From NCBI GenBank assembly GCA_030015575.1, contig CM057347.1, positions 511,007,176-511,071,175 of the forward strand: a stretch of 64,000 nt of DNA, in the 5' to 3' direction. Under the pieces are notes generated by a model. The model saw nothing but the letters and a program-made list of their open reading frames with translations. It was not told the origin of the DNA and searched no databases. Shown piece after piece: positions 1 to 11,823 of this stretch; position 1 is the stretch's first letter; every line of letters starts with the position of its first letter. A program made the translations under genes and the position numbers. Source of the stretch: Agapanthus africanus. Its lineage: Eukaryota; Streptophyta; Magnoliopsida; Asparagales; Amaryllidaceae.

Positions 1-141
1 TAGCAGAACACTCAATGTGAATATGGATCAAGGATATCAAGTTTATAATCTAGACTGAGGGATGTCATAGATTGTCAAGCTCTACACGGAAAACTGCAAT
101 CCCAATCGAAATAAAACCTAGCTCTGATACCAACTAAACCA
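1..141 (-). mobile_element. Leader end of the array's leftmost internal region (partial)
   Basis: This matches 6417-6557 and 12832-12972, the internal stretch directly downstream (minus strand) of the LTR. It holds the primer-binding site at 121-132 and untranslated leader. The rest of this internal region lies outside the window. Confidence 0.85.
121..132 (-). other. Primer-binding site, initiator tRNA-Met type, copy 1
   Basis: On the minus strand this reads TGGTATCAGAGC, the standard plant retrotransposon site complementary to the 3' end of initiator tRNA-Met. It lies 9 bp from the LTR end at 142, which fixes the element's orientation as minus. Confidence 0.9.
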
Positions 142-1868
142 TGTCACGCCCCGCTTCCCAAAATACGGAATACGGGGGGTTGATAAGGCCAGCCATGCTC
201 TTACGGTCAAGGAAACATCCTGCCGTAGTCACACTTCGGCTTCTAGCTTTACATGGTAATCAGTAAATAATGCGCAGGTAATGAGAAATGCAGTAACTGG
301 AACAAAACAGTATAAAGAACTGACCTGATGAGAAACAAAAGATATAACTCTGGATAGCTAAACAAGATATCCGTGATGTGCGTCTAGTCCTAGTCCAGAC
401 TAAATCTTCTCCTCACACTGAGCATGCATACTCAGGTCGTCAGAGCGACACAATAGCAATATATTATATATAAAATCATGTGACAATTCCAACAGTGATA
501 ATAGATATATATAACAGTAGATTAATGACAGTATGGGTATGAACATACAGTAATCAATGCAGCGGAACAGTAAAAGCAGTAGAATGATATGCCACATATG
601 TCAACACAGTAAGTAAGGTATATCAATGCCAGTATCCCTACCAGTCTCTAAGTCTCACTGTACAGGTCACTAAGCCTATCGTCAGTCCAAGTGTGAGAGT
701 CAACCACTCGCGAGTGTCCTCCACCCAAGGGTAGAACCCAAGGGCAAGGGACCACGGGCCCAACATGTATATCACGGTAATAATCATGTATCCTGTAAAT
801 CTCCATATATCTCCCTAAATATATAAGCCGGCATGGGACTCCCGAGATTCTGTTGAACTCACACTCAAACTACCCCACACCCCGTGGTCTATATCAAACG
901 CTAACCATAACCCTAAATACCAATCGGTCTGTAACAAGTCTGCGCGAGAACTGGAGGCAGAACCTCCATCAAGCACGTCCCGACTAATACCTAAGATAAA
1001 TGGCAGTGTCTGGTGCCTTATCTGTGACACCCGTGCAAGAGCTTCCATAAGTGTCCCATACCACTTATAGTCACACGTACACGCGTCCCACAGACGTCGA
1101 CAATGCAATAGAATAATAAGGTTCACTGATTGTGTACAAGTACGTATCACTTTCACTTATTCACTGATACACGAACACTAACGTACTTGCCACAATCATC
1201 ACTAATACCTAACACTGGGTAATGCACGTTATCACTAGGTTATCAATGCAATGACATGTGTATGATATGATGCGTAAACAGTATATAAAGTATGATTAGG
1301 GTGTCATGAATCGATAATCTATCACTTACATAATTTATCATAAATCATATGGTTACAATTTAGTGAAATGATGAACAGGTAATAATTAGTATGTTCAGTT
1401 ATCTATCCATCGAATTTAGTTTCATACCAATCAGGTTCCAGGATCACTAATTATAGCCATTTCATTTTAAGCGTTCACGGCTGGAAATCCGGTTTCAGAA
1501 TCGGAAGTCCGTTTCGCAACGCATTTTAATCCCAATTAGGATCATATTTTAGCGACGCTACAGTTGAATTAAATCTAGGTCTCTCAGTAAAGTTTTCAAC
1601 GCAATAGACGGATCCTCAATCGCGTCTGTACGTCGGGAGATATACACTGTTTAATACTAGTATGTCAATTCTGATTCTGTTCTGGACCGTTATACGCCCA
1701 CCTCTATTAAATTTCCGATTAAATAACAAACAATAACGAAACAGAATGGAACCACTTGTATTATATAGCTAACAGATTCACCTATAATAAACAGCGGAGT
1801 TCCGCCACCTACGAGTTAAGGAAACAGGGTGGTGTTCATTACGGGACAGTAAACAATGACTGGAGTCG

Positions 1869-1888
1869 CTCTGGACTGCAGTCCAGAG
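1869..1888. repeat. Perfect 20-bp palindrome in LTR copy 1
   Basis: CTCTGGACTGCAGTCCAGAG is its own reverse complement. Outer arms GGAGT (1862-1866) and ACTCC (1893-1897) extend the inverted repeat after small bulges. It is kept in all three LTRs and in degraded form in the related solo LTR near 35675. Confidence 0.9.
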
Positions 1889-2499
1889 TCGCACTCCGTT
1901 CCAATTATTGTCACAGTTTAAGTACAGAAACAATTAGAAATTTACATAGGGTTATAGTTCATCGAGTCGACTTCGATTTAAGCCCTCGAACGCAGCATTC
2001 CAGCATGTATATAATTTATGGTGATTTTAACGATTTTCAAGTACAAGAAGATTCCAGTTTTACGAGTAAACTTGGGGGTAGTCGTTTTAGTCGTTAACGG
2101 TCATATTATCCAACGAAATTCACACACTAGAATCACAGCCATACGGGCCAAACTATACCATTTAGTTCCGTCAAATTAGGTGAGTATCTTCATTGGGAAC
2201 ACACGTCGAACAGATATGGCGCATAATTGATCTAAAATTGTAATAATATGATCTATGCAATTAAAGATTGTAACGTGAGTATATAGTATGTAAGCAAATA
2301 AAATACTTGCCTGGACACGTCACGGGAATGTACGGTGATGGTAACATCATGAATGCGCGACGAACGGCGACGGCAGCGTCTCAGAATGAGCTTGGGTCGG
2401 GTAGGATGCAGCCGAGGCTCGTGGATGTTGGGGCTCGCTGTTGGTAGTTGATATGGAGGGCAGTGGTGTAGCGGGGAGACGAATTCACCGTCTAGGGTT

Positions 2500-2712
2500 T
2501 GAGAGGGAGAGGTAGAGGAAGAGATAGATTTTAGAGAGAGAGAGAGACCAGTGAGAGAGTGAGAGAGAGAGATAGAGAGTTAGAGTATGAGTGTGAGAGA
2601 GAGAGAGAGAGAGATCAGAGAGAGTTAGAGAGAGAGAGACAAGCAGAGAGAGATGAGAGATAACAAAGAGAGAGAGAAAGAGGTTGCAGGGGAGATAGAG
2701 AGAGCTTGGGAG
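2500..2712. repeat. GA-rich (CT-rich on minus) simple-sequence tract
   Basis: Long runs of GAGAGA broken by GATAGA and GTTAGA. It lies in LTR copy 1 and is present, with indels, at about 8916-9128 and 15316-15535; the copy-3 tract is shorter. On the transcribed (minus) strand it is a pyrimidine-rich tract. Confidence 0.85.
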
Positions 2713-3578
2713 AGGGGTGAGTTGCAGTGGGAGAGGGGAGATAGAGACGGAGAGAGTGATGGCGATGATGATGATGCGTCGGCGAGGCAATCCCGGTGAG
2801 AGGGGGCTCGCCGGCGAGAACGCGGGTGGGGGTCGAGATGGGTGCAGTGCTCGTCTCGAGCTCGGGTGTGCAGGGGTGAGAGATGAGGAGGTTGGTGAAG
2901 GCAGGGAAGAGCGAGAGAGAATGGTGAGGAGACGAGGGCAGTGACGGTGGTCGTTCTCGTCGTCGTCGGCGACGGGGATCGAGGATGCTGTGGGTTTGGG
3001 AGCGATGGAGAGGAGGAAGAAGGAGAACGAGGGAGAGAGAGTACGAGTTGGGGAAGAGGGTGAGAACGAGAGGAGAGGTTGAGGCGCACGTCGTGGGGGT
3101 AATGCGCGCGAGCGTGGGCGGAGGAGTCGGCGGAGAATATGGATCGCGAGTGAGGAAGGCGGTGAGCGGGAAAGTTATAGCCGTTGGAGGAAGATGGGTT
3201 TGGGTGCGGGCCGGGTCGGGTTAGCAAGTGTGGGCTGAAGGGAGTGGGCCGGGAATAAATAAAAAGAATTTGTGAGGAAAAATGAAATGAGGGCCGGGCC
3301 GGTGGAGAGAATAATTCCAATGTGAAAAATAAGCGGGCCGGGGTTTTTAAAAGAGATTAAGTTTATGAAAAATCTGAGGGGATTTATGCTGGGCCGGATT
3401 TAGAGTAAAAGAAATTAAGTTTAAGTTAAAAAGAATGGGCTGGACTGGGCTGAGGTAAATGAAGAGGAAAATGGTGGGAAAAAGAGTGTGGGCTGCTGGG
3501 GGAAAAATTGGGTTGGGATTTGAATGAATAAATTGAAGGGTTTGGGTTTAATTGATAAAAGAAAAATGGGGTTTAGAA

Positions 3579-3653
3579 TAAAATTATATATAAAATAAAT
3601 AAAATTATAAATAAAATAAATAAAATTATAAATAAAATAAATAGAATTATAAA
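3579..3653. repeat. 21-bp AT-rich tandem repeat, about 3.5 copies
   Basis: The unit is approximately taaaattataaataaaata plus one A, repeated from 3579 to 3653. The same array is at about 9995-10069 and 16400-16474 in the other two LTRs, near the U3 end. Confidence 0.85.
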
Positions 3654-3700
3654 GTAACAAAATACAGATTTTGGTATAAAAGGGGCTGGGTATTATATCA

Positions 3701-3725
3701 TACCACCCTTATAAAAATTTCGTCC
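3701..3725 (-). other. Polypurine tract region, copy 1
   Basis: On the minus strand the bases next to the LTR read AAGGGTGGTA, preceded by a TTCGAGGACGAAATTT block. This block followed by a G-rich tract is a familiar arrangement just before the 3' LTR of plant chromoviruses. The same sequence borders LTR copy 2 at 10117-10141. Confidence 0.75.
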
Positions 3726-4936
3726 TCGAAATTTAAAATAAACGATAAGTTATACAAACATAGGCGAAAGTTATTATATTGTAAACTAACACAATGCTTT
3801 ACTTGAAATAGGCAGATGAGGAAATTTGAAGGTTTATATATGTAATAACAACATACAAAAGGATGGTCTAAATAAGTATGAGGCAGGAACAACTATAAGA
3901 GCAAACTACATATATACGGGAATATAAATAACAACAATAACGAACAATATTATTCGAGGCGTACTCGATAAAATCGAAATTCAACTATGTGCACGTATAA
4001 GTATATCAAAGGTAGCACGGTAGAAAGTAAGTATAAGGCACAATCATTTATAATAGTAAACATAGGCACAATACCCGAAAAATAAAAGAACGACAATAAA
4101 GTAGTGAAAGATTTGTCGGTAGGTTAAAATATTTTACGATAACGTATCGATCAGAAAACTTAGAAAACTCAAATAGTGAAAATAAGAAACATGGAACGAA
4201 AATATGCGCGATGTAAGGTTGCGCTACTGGAAATAATGAGAAAGCTAGTAGTGGAGTCTTGAAATGCGTGAAACGGGAATAATCGATAAAACACACTCTT
4301 CGATAAATATAAAATAATGAAAACCAAATTTTCGAATTATAGTGTCCCTATATATATTTAGGGTAATAGGAAAAACACAAAGAGGTATAGGGCTAGCGAG
4401 GGTAATGATTACAAGGGAGTGTGGCTCATTCAGAAGGTCGGAGTGTGGCGGTTTTAGGCTGAAGATCAAGGAGATTGGGATCGGGTCAGCGCAGGAAGTA
4501 AGGGTGAGCAACAAAGGACTACAAGGGAAAGATGTATGGGGAGGATACTGGTCGGTACATCATGTGAATTAAGAATTTGAAGGGTTAGCGAACTCGGAAA
4601 TTCCACTAAAATTTTCTCCTCCCAGAGGGATCTCAAACGAGGCACAGACGGAGGATGAAGGGTGGACCTCTAAAAGATTGGGTGTGGTGCTGGTTAATCT
4701 GAATGAGGGTTAAGACAATGTAAGGAGTATGGGTGAACAGATCTCAGTAAAAAAAAATATAATCGTATAGGAGAAATAATCAAGCAGCAGGTGAACTAAG
4801 AAGATCGACAGATTAGCGAACTCAAAAATTTATTTTGTTCCAGAAGATTCTAAACAAAGCATTCTCAAAGACGAAAGGTGACTCTAAACTACACACAGAT
4901 TTATTTGGCCAGATAAAACATCTAAAAGAATTCCCA

Positions 4937-5407
4937 TCAGTCGCGGTTGTGGAGATTCAGCAGGTTGCGGTAGGCTCGCGCACTCAGGTAGGGACGTCTA
5001 TTTCTATAGCGCCTCGCGGGGACCGCCAGTGGGAGTTCTTCTACAGCAGGGTCTTGATCTTCTGGTCCTTCTTCCTCGGACGGAGCTTCTTCATCGAGGT
5101 CTGATTCTATGTGATTCTCTTCTTCTGGATTTTCTTCCATGGGGTTTTCCTCCACTGGATTTTCTTCTATCGGTTCTTCCTCGGGGTCTTCCTCTATCGG
5201 GTTCTCTTCAGGGTCTCCTTCCTCTTCGTCGGAATCGTCTATCATGTTAAACTCTGGGGTGACTGCCCCTTCGTCTTCGGAATCGCTGTTCCCGAAAATG
5301 GTCTGGGGATCGTTGATCTCAACATCAGAACTCATCAGCGTGCGGTCTAAGGAAACGCATGACTGTGCATCCTCATCTAGATGCGGCGCTGCTCCAGGGT
5401 GGGCCAT
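4937..5407 (-). CDS. Acidic Glu-rich protein with short tandem repeats, unit 1
   Basis: The ORF is open for 163 codons from an ATG at 5428. I prefer the second ATG at 5407 (product starting MAHPGAAPH, 156 aa) because it follows a pyrimidine-rich stretch ending in AG (tttcttttcaag) that looks like a 3' splice site. The middle is extremely acidic: SDSEDEGA, then DDSDEEEGD, then about seven five-residue repeats of the form EENP[IVM] or EEDP, then DLDEEAPSEEEG. The C-terminus turns basic (ARRYRNRRPYLSARAYRNLL). I do not recognise the family. It is not a Gag capsid or a pol domain. The second array copy is open over the same length with one visible amino-acid change (Thr to Ala before PEF). It could be a nucleic-acid-mimic or charged assembly factor, but that is speculation. 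Confidence 0.55.
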   Translation of the reverse strand: MAHPGAAPHLDEDAQSCVSLDRTLMSSDVEINDPQTIFGNSDSEDEGAVTPEFNMIDDSDEEEGDPEENPIEEDPEEEPIEENPVEENPMEENPEEENHIESDLDEEAPSEEEGPEDQDPAVEELPLAVPARRYRNRRPYLSARAYRNLLNLHNRD

Positions 5408-5884
5408 GGCTTGAAAAGAAAGAGTCATGATTAGACAGTGGAGTACATTAAGAAAATAGCTCAGGATTCGAAGTATAGAGAGATATACGGTGGCAGGAAC
5501 TGAAAAATCAGGATAAAAATGCTGTGATAATGAATAGTATGAATAAGGGAAAGGACAAGAGAATGATACATATATTACGATTCAAAGTTTTATTGCATTC
5601 AACTAAAAGTTCGACGGATACAAGATTTCAAACGGAAATAAATATTTATAAGAGGATGACAACTTTATTACTGAAAGTAGAAAACATGAAAATTCTTCTT
5701 TGACTACTAGAACGTTACATTCTCGTCACGTGAGTTGAACCCTGTGCTGGGTCCGCCTTATCCTCGAGGTTCGAATTACGCAATAATCATCACTTGGCAG
5801 AAGTGGAGAGTGTGGATGAGTCTCCTCCTTGTAGCTCCTTTCTTTTTGGACAACCGTTGATAAGATATTCATTGGATCCGCAAA

Positions 5885-6202
5885 TCAGACATTTCCTTGA
5901 GCGCGGCGACAGTCCCTCTGAAGATGTCCTGGCCTCTTACAGTACCCACAACATGGGGTCTTATGCTGCTTCTGTCGCGGGGAAACAAATTGGCGCTTCA
6001 TCTTCTTCTCTTTTCCTCGTCTAACAGGGATCCCTTTATGATTGGAGACTCCTGCTGGTGCCTGACTCACCTGCCTTCTCAGTCCTTCAGCTAACAAATC
6101 ATTCGTTCGCTCCTGCACTTCCTTCAGACCTTGCAGTACACTCAGAATCTCGACGGTCTGAATCTGGGGAGTGAAGATAGATGAAGAGTCGTTGGAAGAC
6201 AT
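5885..6202 (-). CDS. Capsid-less Gag-like protein with zinc knuckle, unit 1
   Basis: The likely start is the ATG at 6202 (MSSNDSSSIF, 105 aa); an in-frame upstream ATG at 6277 is also open. The chosen ATG sits just after ttgttgtttcag, which resembles a splice acceptor. The N-terminal half (TVEILSVLQGLKEVQERTNDL) looks helical, as at the start of plant Gag proteins. After a basic stretch (RRGKEKKMKRQFVSPRQKQH) comes one CCHC zinc knuckle, CGYCKRPGHLQRDC, with the exact CX2CX4HX4C spacing of retroviral nucleocapsids. The large capsid domain normally between them is absent. The protein may bind element RNA while a full-length Gag from elsewhere supplies the particle; this is inference. The second array copy is identical in length. 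Confidence 0.75.
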   Translation of the reverse strand: MSSNDSSSIFTPQIQTVEILSVLQGLKEVQERTNDLLAEGLRRQVSQAPAGVSNHKGIPVRRGKEKKMKRQFVSPRQKQHKTPCCGYCKRPGHLQRDCRRAQGNV

Positions 6203-6536
6203 GATCCTGAAACAACAATTTTGAGGATGATATAAGTCACAAGCTATACGAATCAAAATATAATATGGATAGGACAAAGATTCAAGAATATCAGAGGTGA
6301 TGAATTTATTATAAGTGGAGAATCAACTGTATGACTTTAAGTCACTTAAACAGAGTACGGTAGTGCAATTGCAACCACGTAACCTTGCCAAGTCACCCGA
6401 AACCCTAGCGAATGGATAGCAGAACACTCAATGTGAATATGGATCAAGGATATCAAGTTTATAATCTAGACTGAGGGATGTCATAGATTGTCAAGCTCTA
6501 CACGGAAAACTGCAATCCCAATCGAAATAAAACCTA

Positions 6537-6548
6537 GCTCTGATACCA
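6537..6548 (-). other. Primer-binding site, tRNA-Met type, copy 2
   Basis: Minus strand TGGTATCAGAGC, 9 bp from the LTR end at 6558, as in copy 1. Confidence 0.9.
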
Positions 6549-6557
6549 ACTAAACCA

Positions 6558-9500
6558 TGTCACGCCCCGCTTCCCAAAATACGGAATACGGGGGGTTGAT
6601 AAGGCCAGCCATGCTCTTACGGTCAAGGAAACATCCTGCCGTAGTCACACTTCGGCTTCTAGCTTTACATGGTAATCAGTAAATAATGCGCAGGTAATGA
6701 GAAATGCAGTAACTGGAACAAAACAGTATAAAGAACTGACCTGATGAGAAACAAAAGATATAACTCTGGATAGCTAAACAAGATATCCGTGATGTGCGTC
6801 TAGTCCTGGTCCAGGCTAAATCTTCTCCTCACACTGAGCATGCATACTCAGGTCGTCAGAGCGACACAATAGCAATATATTATATATAAAATCATGTGAC
6901 AATTCCAACAGTGATAATAGATATATATAACAGTAGATTAATGACAGTATGGGTATGAACATACAGTAATCAATGCAGCGGAACAGTAAAAGCAGTAGAA
7001 TGATATGCCACATATGTCAACACAGTAAGTAAGGTATATCAATGCCAGTATCCCTACCAGTCTCTAAGTCTCACTGTACAGGTCACTAAGCCTATCGTCA
7101 GTCCAAGTGTGAGAGTCAACCACTCGCGAGTGTCCTCCACCCAAGGGTAGAACCCAAGGGCAAGGGACCACGGGCCCAACATGTATATCACGGTAATAAT
7201 CATGTATCCTGTAAATCTCCATATATCTCCCTAAATATATAAGCCGGCATGGGACTCCCGAGATTCTATTGAACTCACACTCAAACTACCCCACACCCCG
7301 TGGTCTATATCAAACGCTAACCATAACCCTAAATACCAATCGGTCTGTAACAAGTCTGCGCGAGAACTGGAGGCAGAACCTCCATCAAGCACGTCCCGAC
7401 TAATACCTAAGATAAATGGCAGTGTCTGGTGCCTTATCTGTGACACCCGTGCAAGAGCTTCCATAAGTGTCCCATACCACTTATAGTCACACGTACACGC
7501 GTCCCACAGACGTCGACAATGCAATAGAATAATAAGGTTCACTGATTGTGTACAAGTACGTATCACTTTCACTTATTCACTGATACACGAACACTAACGT
7601 ACTTGCCACAATCATCACTAATACCTAACACTGGGTAATGCACGTTATCACTAGGTTATCAATGCAATGACATGTGTATGATATGATGCGTAAACAGTAT
7701 ATAAAGTATGATTAGGGTGTCATGAATCGATAATCTATCACTTACATAATTTATCATAAATCATATGGTTACAATTTAGTGAAATGATGAACAGGTAATA
7801 ATTAGTATGTTCAGTTATCTATCCATCGAATTTAGTTTCATACCAATCAGGTTCCAGGATCACTAATTATAGCCATTTCATTTTAAGCGTTCACGGCTGG
7901 AAATCCGGTTTCAGAATCGGAAGTCCGTTTCGCAACGCATTTTAATCCCAATTAGGATCATATTTTAGCGACGCTACAGTTGAATTAAATCTAGGTCTCT
8001 CAGTAAAGTTTTCAACGCAATAGACAGATCCTCAATCGCGTCTGTACGTCGGGAGATATACACTGTTTAATACTAGTATGTCAATTCTGATTCTGTTCTG
8101 GACCGTTATACGCCCACCTCTATTAAATTTCCGATTAAATAACAAACAATAACGAAACAGAATGGAACCACTTGTATTATATAGCTAACAGATTCACCTA
8201 TAATAAACAGTGGAGTTCCGCCACCTACGAGTTAAGGAAACAGGGTGGTGTTCATTACGGGACAGTAAACAATGACTGGAGTCGCTCTGGACTGCAGTCC
8301 AGAGTCGCACTCCGTTCCAATTATTGTCACAGTTTAAGTACAGAAACAATTAGAAATTTACATAGGGTTATAGTTCATCGAGTCGACTTCGATTTAAGCC
8401 CTCGAACGCAGCATTCCAGCATGTATATAATTTATGGTGATTTTAACGATTTTCAAGTACAAGAAGATTCCAGTTTTACGAGTAAACTTGGGGGTAGTCG
8501 TTTTAGTCGTTAACAGTCATATTATCCAACGAAATTCACACACTAGAATCACAGCCATACGGGCCAAACTATACCATTTAGTTCCGTCAAATTAGGTGAG
8601 TATCTTCATCGGGAACACACGTCGAACAGATATGGCGCATAATTGATCTAAAATTGTAATAATATGATCTATGCAATTAAAGATTGTAACGTGAGTATAT
8701 AGTATGTAAGCAAGTAAAATACTTGCCTGGACACGTCACGGGAATGTACGGTGATGGTAACATCATGAATGCGCGACGAACGGCGACGGCAGCGTCTCAG
8801 AATGAGCTTGGGTCGGATAGGATGCAGCCGAGGCTCGTGGATGTTGGGGCTCGCTGTTGGTAGTTGATATGGAGGGCAGTGGTGTAGCGGGGAGACGAAT
8901 TCACCGTCTAGGGTTTGAGAGGGAGAGGTAGAGGAAGAGATAGATTTTAGAGAGAGAGAGAGACCAGTGAGAGAGTGAGAGAGAGAGATAGAGAGTTAGA
9001 GTATGAGTGTGAGAGAGAGAGAGAGAGAGATCAGAGAGAGTTAGAGAGAGAGAGACAAGCAGAGAGAGATGAGAGATAACAAAGAGAGAGAGAAAGAGGT
9101 TGCAGGGGAGATAGAGAGAGCTTGGGAGAGGGGTGAGTTGCAGTGGGTGAGGGGAGATAGAGACGGAGAGAGTGATGGCGATGATGATGATGCGTCGGCG
9201 AGGCAATCCCGGTGAGAGGGGGCTCGCCGGCGAGAACGCGGGTGGGGGTCGAGATGGGTGCAGTGCTCGTCTCGAGCTCGGGTGTGCAGGGGTGAGAGAT
9301 GAGGAGGTTGGTGAAGGCGGGGAAGAGCGAGAGAGAATGGTGAGGAGACGAGGGCAGTGACGGTGGTCGTTCTCGTCGTCATCGGCGACGGGGATCGAGG
9401 ATGCTGTGGGTTTGGGAGCGATGGAGAGGAGGAAGAAGGAGAACGAGGGAGAGAGAGTACGAGTTGGGGAAGAGGGTGAGAACGAGAGGAGAGGTTGAGG

Positions 9501-10116
9501 CGCACGTCGTGGGGGTAATGCGCGCGAGCGTGGGCGGAGGAGTCGGCGGAGAATATGGATCGCGAGCGAGGAAGGCGGTGAGCGGGAAAGTTATAGCCGT
9601 TGGAGGAAGATGGGTTTGGGTGCGGGCCGGGTCGGGTTAGCAAGTGTGGGCTGAAGGGAGTGGGCCGGGAATAAATAAAAAGAATTTGTGAGGAAAAATG
9701 AAATGAGGGCCGGGCCGGTGGAGAGAATAATTCCAATGTGAAAAATAAGCGGGCCGGGGTTTTTAAAAGAGATTAAGTTTATGAAAAATCTGAGGGGATT
9801 TATGCTGGGCCGGATTTAGAGTAAAAGAAATTAAGTTTAAGTTAAAAAGAATGGGCTGGACTGGGCTGAGGTAAATGAAGAGGAAAATGGTGGGAAAAAG
9901 AGTGTGGGCTGCTGGGGGAAAAATTGGGTTGGGATTTGAATGAATAAATTGAAGGGTTTGGGTTTAATTGATAAAAGAAAAATGGGGTTTAGAATAAAAT
10001 TATATATAAAATAAATAAAATTATAAATAAAATAAATAAAATTATAAATAAAATAAATAGAATTATAAAGTAACAAAATACAGATTTTGGTATAAAAGGG
10101 GCTGGGTATTATATCA
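6558..10116 (-). mobile_element. Long terminal repeat, array copy 2
   Basis: Same length and ends as copy 1, with the plus-strand right end ...TATTATATCA. By eye it differs from copy 1 at only a few positions, for example GGTCCAGG instead of AGTCCAGA near 6808 and CAGTGGAG instead of CAGCGGAG near 8210. It carries the same palindrome, GA tract and 21-bp repeats. Confidence 0.88.
8285..8304. repeat. Perfect 20-bp palindrome, LTR copy 2
   Basis: Same palindrome as at 1869-1888, including the GGAGT/ACTCC outer arms. Confidence 0.9.
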
Positions 10117-11352
10117 TACCACCCTTATAAAAATTTCGTCCTCGAAATTTAAAATAAACGATAAGTTATACAAACATAGGCGAAAGTTATTATATTGTAA
10201 ACTAACACAATGCTTTACTTGAAATAGGCAGATGAGGAAATTTGAAGGTTTATATATGTAATAACAACATACAAAAGGATGGTCTAAATAAGTATGAGGC
10301 AGGAACAACTATAAGAGCAAACTACATATATACGGGAATATAAATAACAACAATAACGAACAATATTATTCGAGGCGTACTCGATAAAATCGAAATTCAA
10401 CTATGTGCACGTATAAGTATATCAAAGGTAGCACGGTAGAAAGTAAGTATAAGGCACAATCATTTATAATAGTAAACATAGGCACAATACCCGAAAAATA
10501 AAAGAACGACAATAAAGTAGTGAAAGATTTGTCGGTAGGTTAAAATATTTTAGGATAACGTATCGATCAGAAAACTTAGAAAACTCAAATAGTGAAAATA
10601 AGAAACATGGAACGAAAATATGCGCGATGTAAGGTTGCGCTACTGGAAATAATGAGAAAGCTAGTAGTGGAGTCTTGAAATGCGTGAAACGGGAATAGTC
10701 GATAAAACACACTCTTCGATAAATATAAAATAATGAAAACCAAATTTTCGAATTATAGTGTCCCTATATATATTTAGGGTAATAGGAAAAACACAAAGAG
10801 GTATAGGTCTAGCGAGGGTAATGATTACAAGGGAGTGTGGCTCATTCAGAAGGTCGGAGTGTGGCGGTTTTAGGCTGAAGATCAAGGAGATTGGGATCGG
10901 GTCAGCGCAGGAAGTAAGGGTGAGCAACAAAGGACTACAAGGGAAAGATGTATGGGGAGGATACTGGTCGGTACATCATGTGAATTAAGAATTTGAAGGG
11001 TTAGCGAACTCGGAAATTCCACTAAAATTTTCTCCTCCCAGAGGGATCTCAAACGAGGCACAGACGGAGGATGAAGGGTGGACCTCTAAAAGATTGGGTG
11101 TGGTGCTGGTTAATCTGAATGAGGGTTAAGACAATGTAAGGAGTATGGGTGAACAGATCTCAGTAAAAAAAAATATAATCGTATAGGAGAAATAATCAAG
11201 CAGCAGGTGAACTAAGAAGATCGACAGATTAGCGAACTCAAAAATTTATTTTGTTCCAGAAGATTCTAAACAAAGCATTCTCAAAGACGAAAGGTGACTC
11301 TAAACTACACACAGATTTATTTGGCCAGATAAAACATCTAAAAGAATTCCCA

Positions 11353-11823
11353 TCAGTCGCGGTTGTGGAGATTCAGCAGGTTGCGGTAGGCTCGCGCACT
11401 CAGGTAGGGACGTCTATTTCTATAGCGCCTCGCGGGGACCGCCAGTGGGAGTTCTTCTACAGCAGGGTCTTGATCTTCTGGTCCTTCTTCCTCGGACGGA
11501 GCTTCTTCATCGAGGTCTGATTCTATGTGATTCTCTTCTTCTGGATTTTCTTCCATGGGGTTTTCCTCCACTGGATTTTCTTCTATCGGTTCTTCCTCGG
11601 GGTCTTCCTCTATCGGGTTCTCTTCAGGGTCTCCTTCCTCTTCGTCGGAATCGTCTATCATGTTAAACTCTGGGGCGACTGCCCCTTCGTCTTCGGAATC
11701 GCTGTTCCCGAAAATGGTCTGGGGATCGTTGATCTCAACATCAGAACTCATCAGCGTGCGGTCTAAGGAAACGCATGACTGTGCATCCTCATCTAGATGC
11801 GGCGCTGCTCCAGGGTGGGCCAT
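11353..11823 (-). CDS. Acidic Glu-rich protein, unit 2
   Basis: Second copy of the ORF at 4937-5407, also open from an upstream ATG at 11844. The EENP repeats and basic C-terminus are the same; the visible protein difference is Ala for Thr in the segment DEGAVAPEF. That both copies remain open while the flanking DNA shows indels could mean recent duplication, recent function, or both. Family unknown. Confidence 0.55.
   Translation of the reverse strand: MAHPGAAPHLDEDAQSCVSLDRTLMSSDVEINDPQTIFGNSDSEDEGAVAPEFNMIDDSDEEEGDPEENPIEEDPEEEPIEENPVEENPMEENPEEENHIESDLDEEAPSEEEGPEDQDPAVEELPLAVPARRYRNRRPYLSARAYRNLLNLHNRD

Larger units (their letters stand above)
142..3700 (-). mobile_element. Long terminal repeat, array copy 1
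   Basis: The LTR is about 3.56 kb. The plus-strand left end is TGTCACGCCCC and the right end is ...TATTATATCA, so on the minus strand it begins TGATATAATACCC and ends GGGGCGTGACA, with TG/CA termini. A primer-binding site lies on one side and a polypurine tract on the other. Inside are a 20-bp palindrome (1869-1888), a GA-rich tract (about 2500-2712) and a 21-bp AT-rich tandem repeat (3579-3653). LTRs of this length with TGTAATACCC-like and CGTGACA ends resemble the chromovirus (Tekay/Del) group, but without pol this placement is an inference. Open frames inside it are low-complexity and not convincing genes. Confidence 0.88.
3701..6557 (-). mobile_element. Internal region of array unit 1, no pol
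   Basis: This is 2.86 kb between LTR copies 1 and 2. On the minus strand the order is primer-binding site (6548-6537), leader, capsid-less Gag-like ORF (6202-5885), spacer, acidic ORF (5407-4937), about 1.2 kb without a convincing ORF (4936-3726), polypurine tract. No protease, reverse transcriptase, RNase H or integrase motif is visible in any frame. The element would need proteins from an autonomous relative. Long LTRs with a short, largely noncoding interior fit the LARD class. Confidence 0.85.

Noticed and set aside
815-1156. 113-codon minus ORF and the 113-codon plus ORF at 1756-2097 in each LTR
   Set aside because: Present in all units only because the LTRs are near-identical. They lie on both strands of an LTR and show no motif.
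2625-3320. 231-codon minus-strand ORF in LTR copy 1 (also 9041-9736; 320 codons at 15084-16046)
   Set aside because: Ser/Pro/Leu/Arg low-complexity translation of the GA-rich and GC-rich LTR parts. Its length changes with microsatellite indels between copies and no domain is visible.
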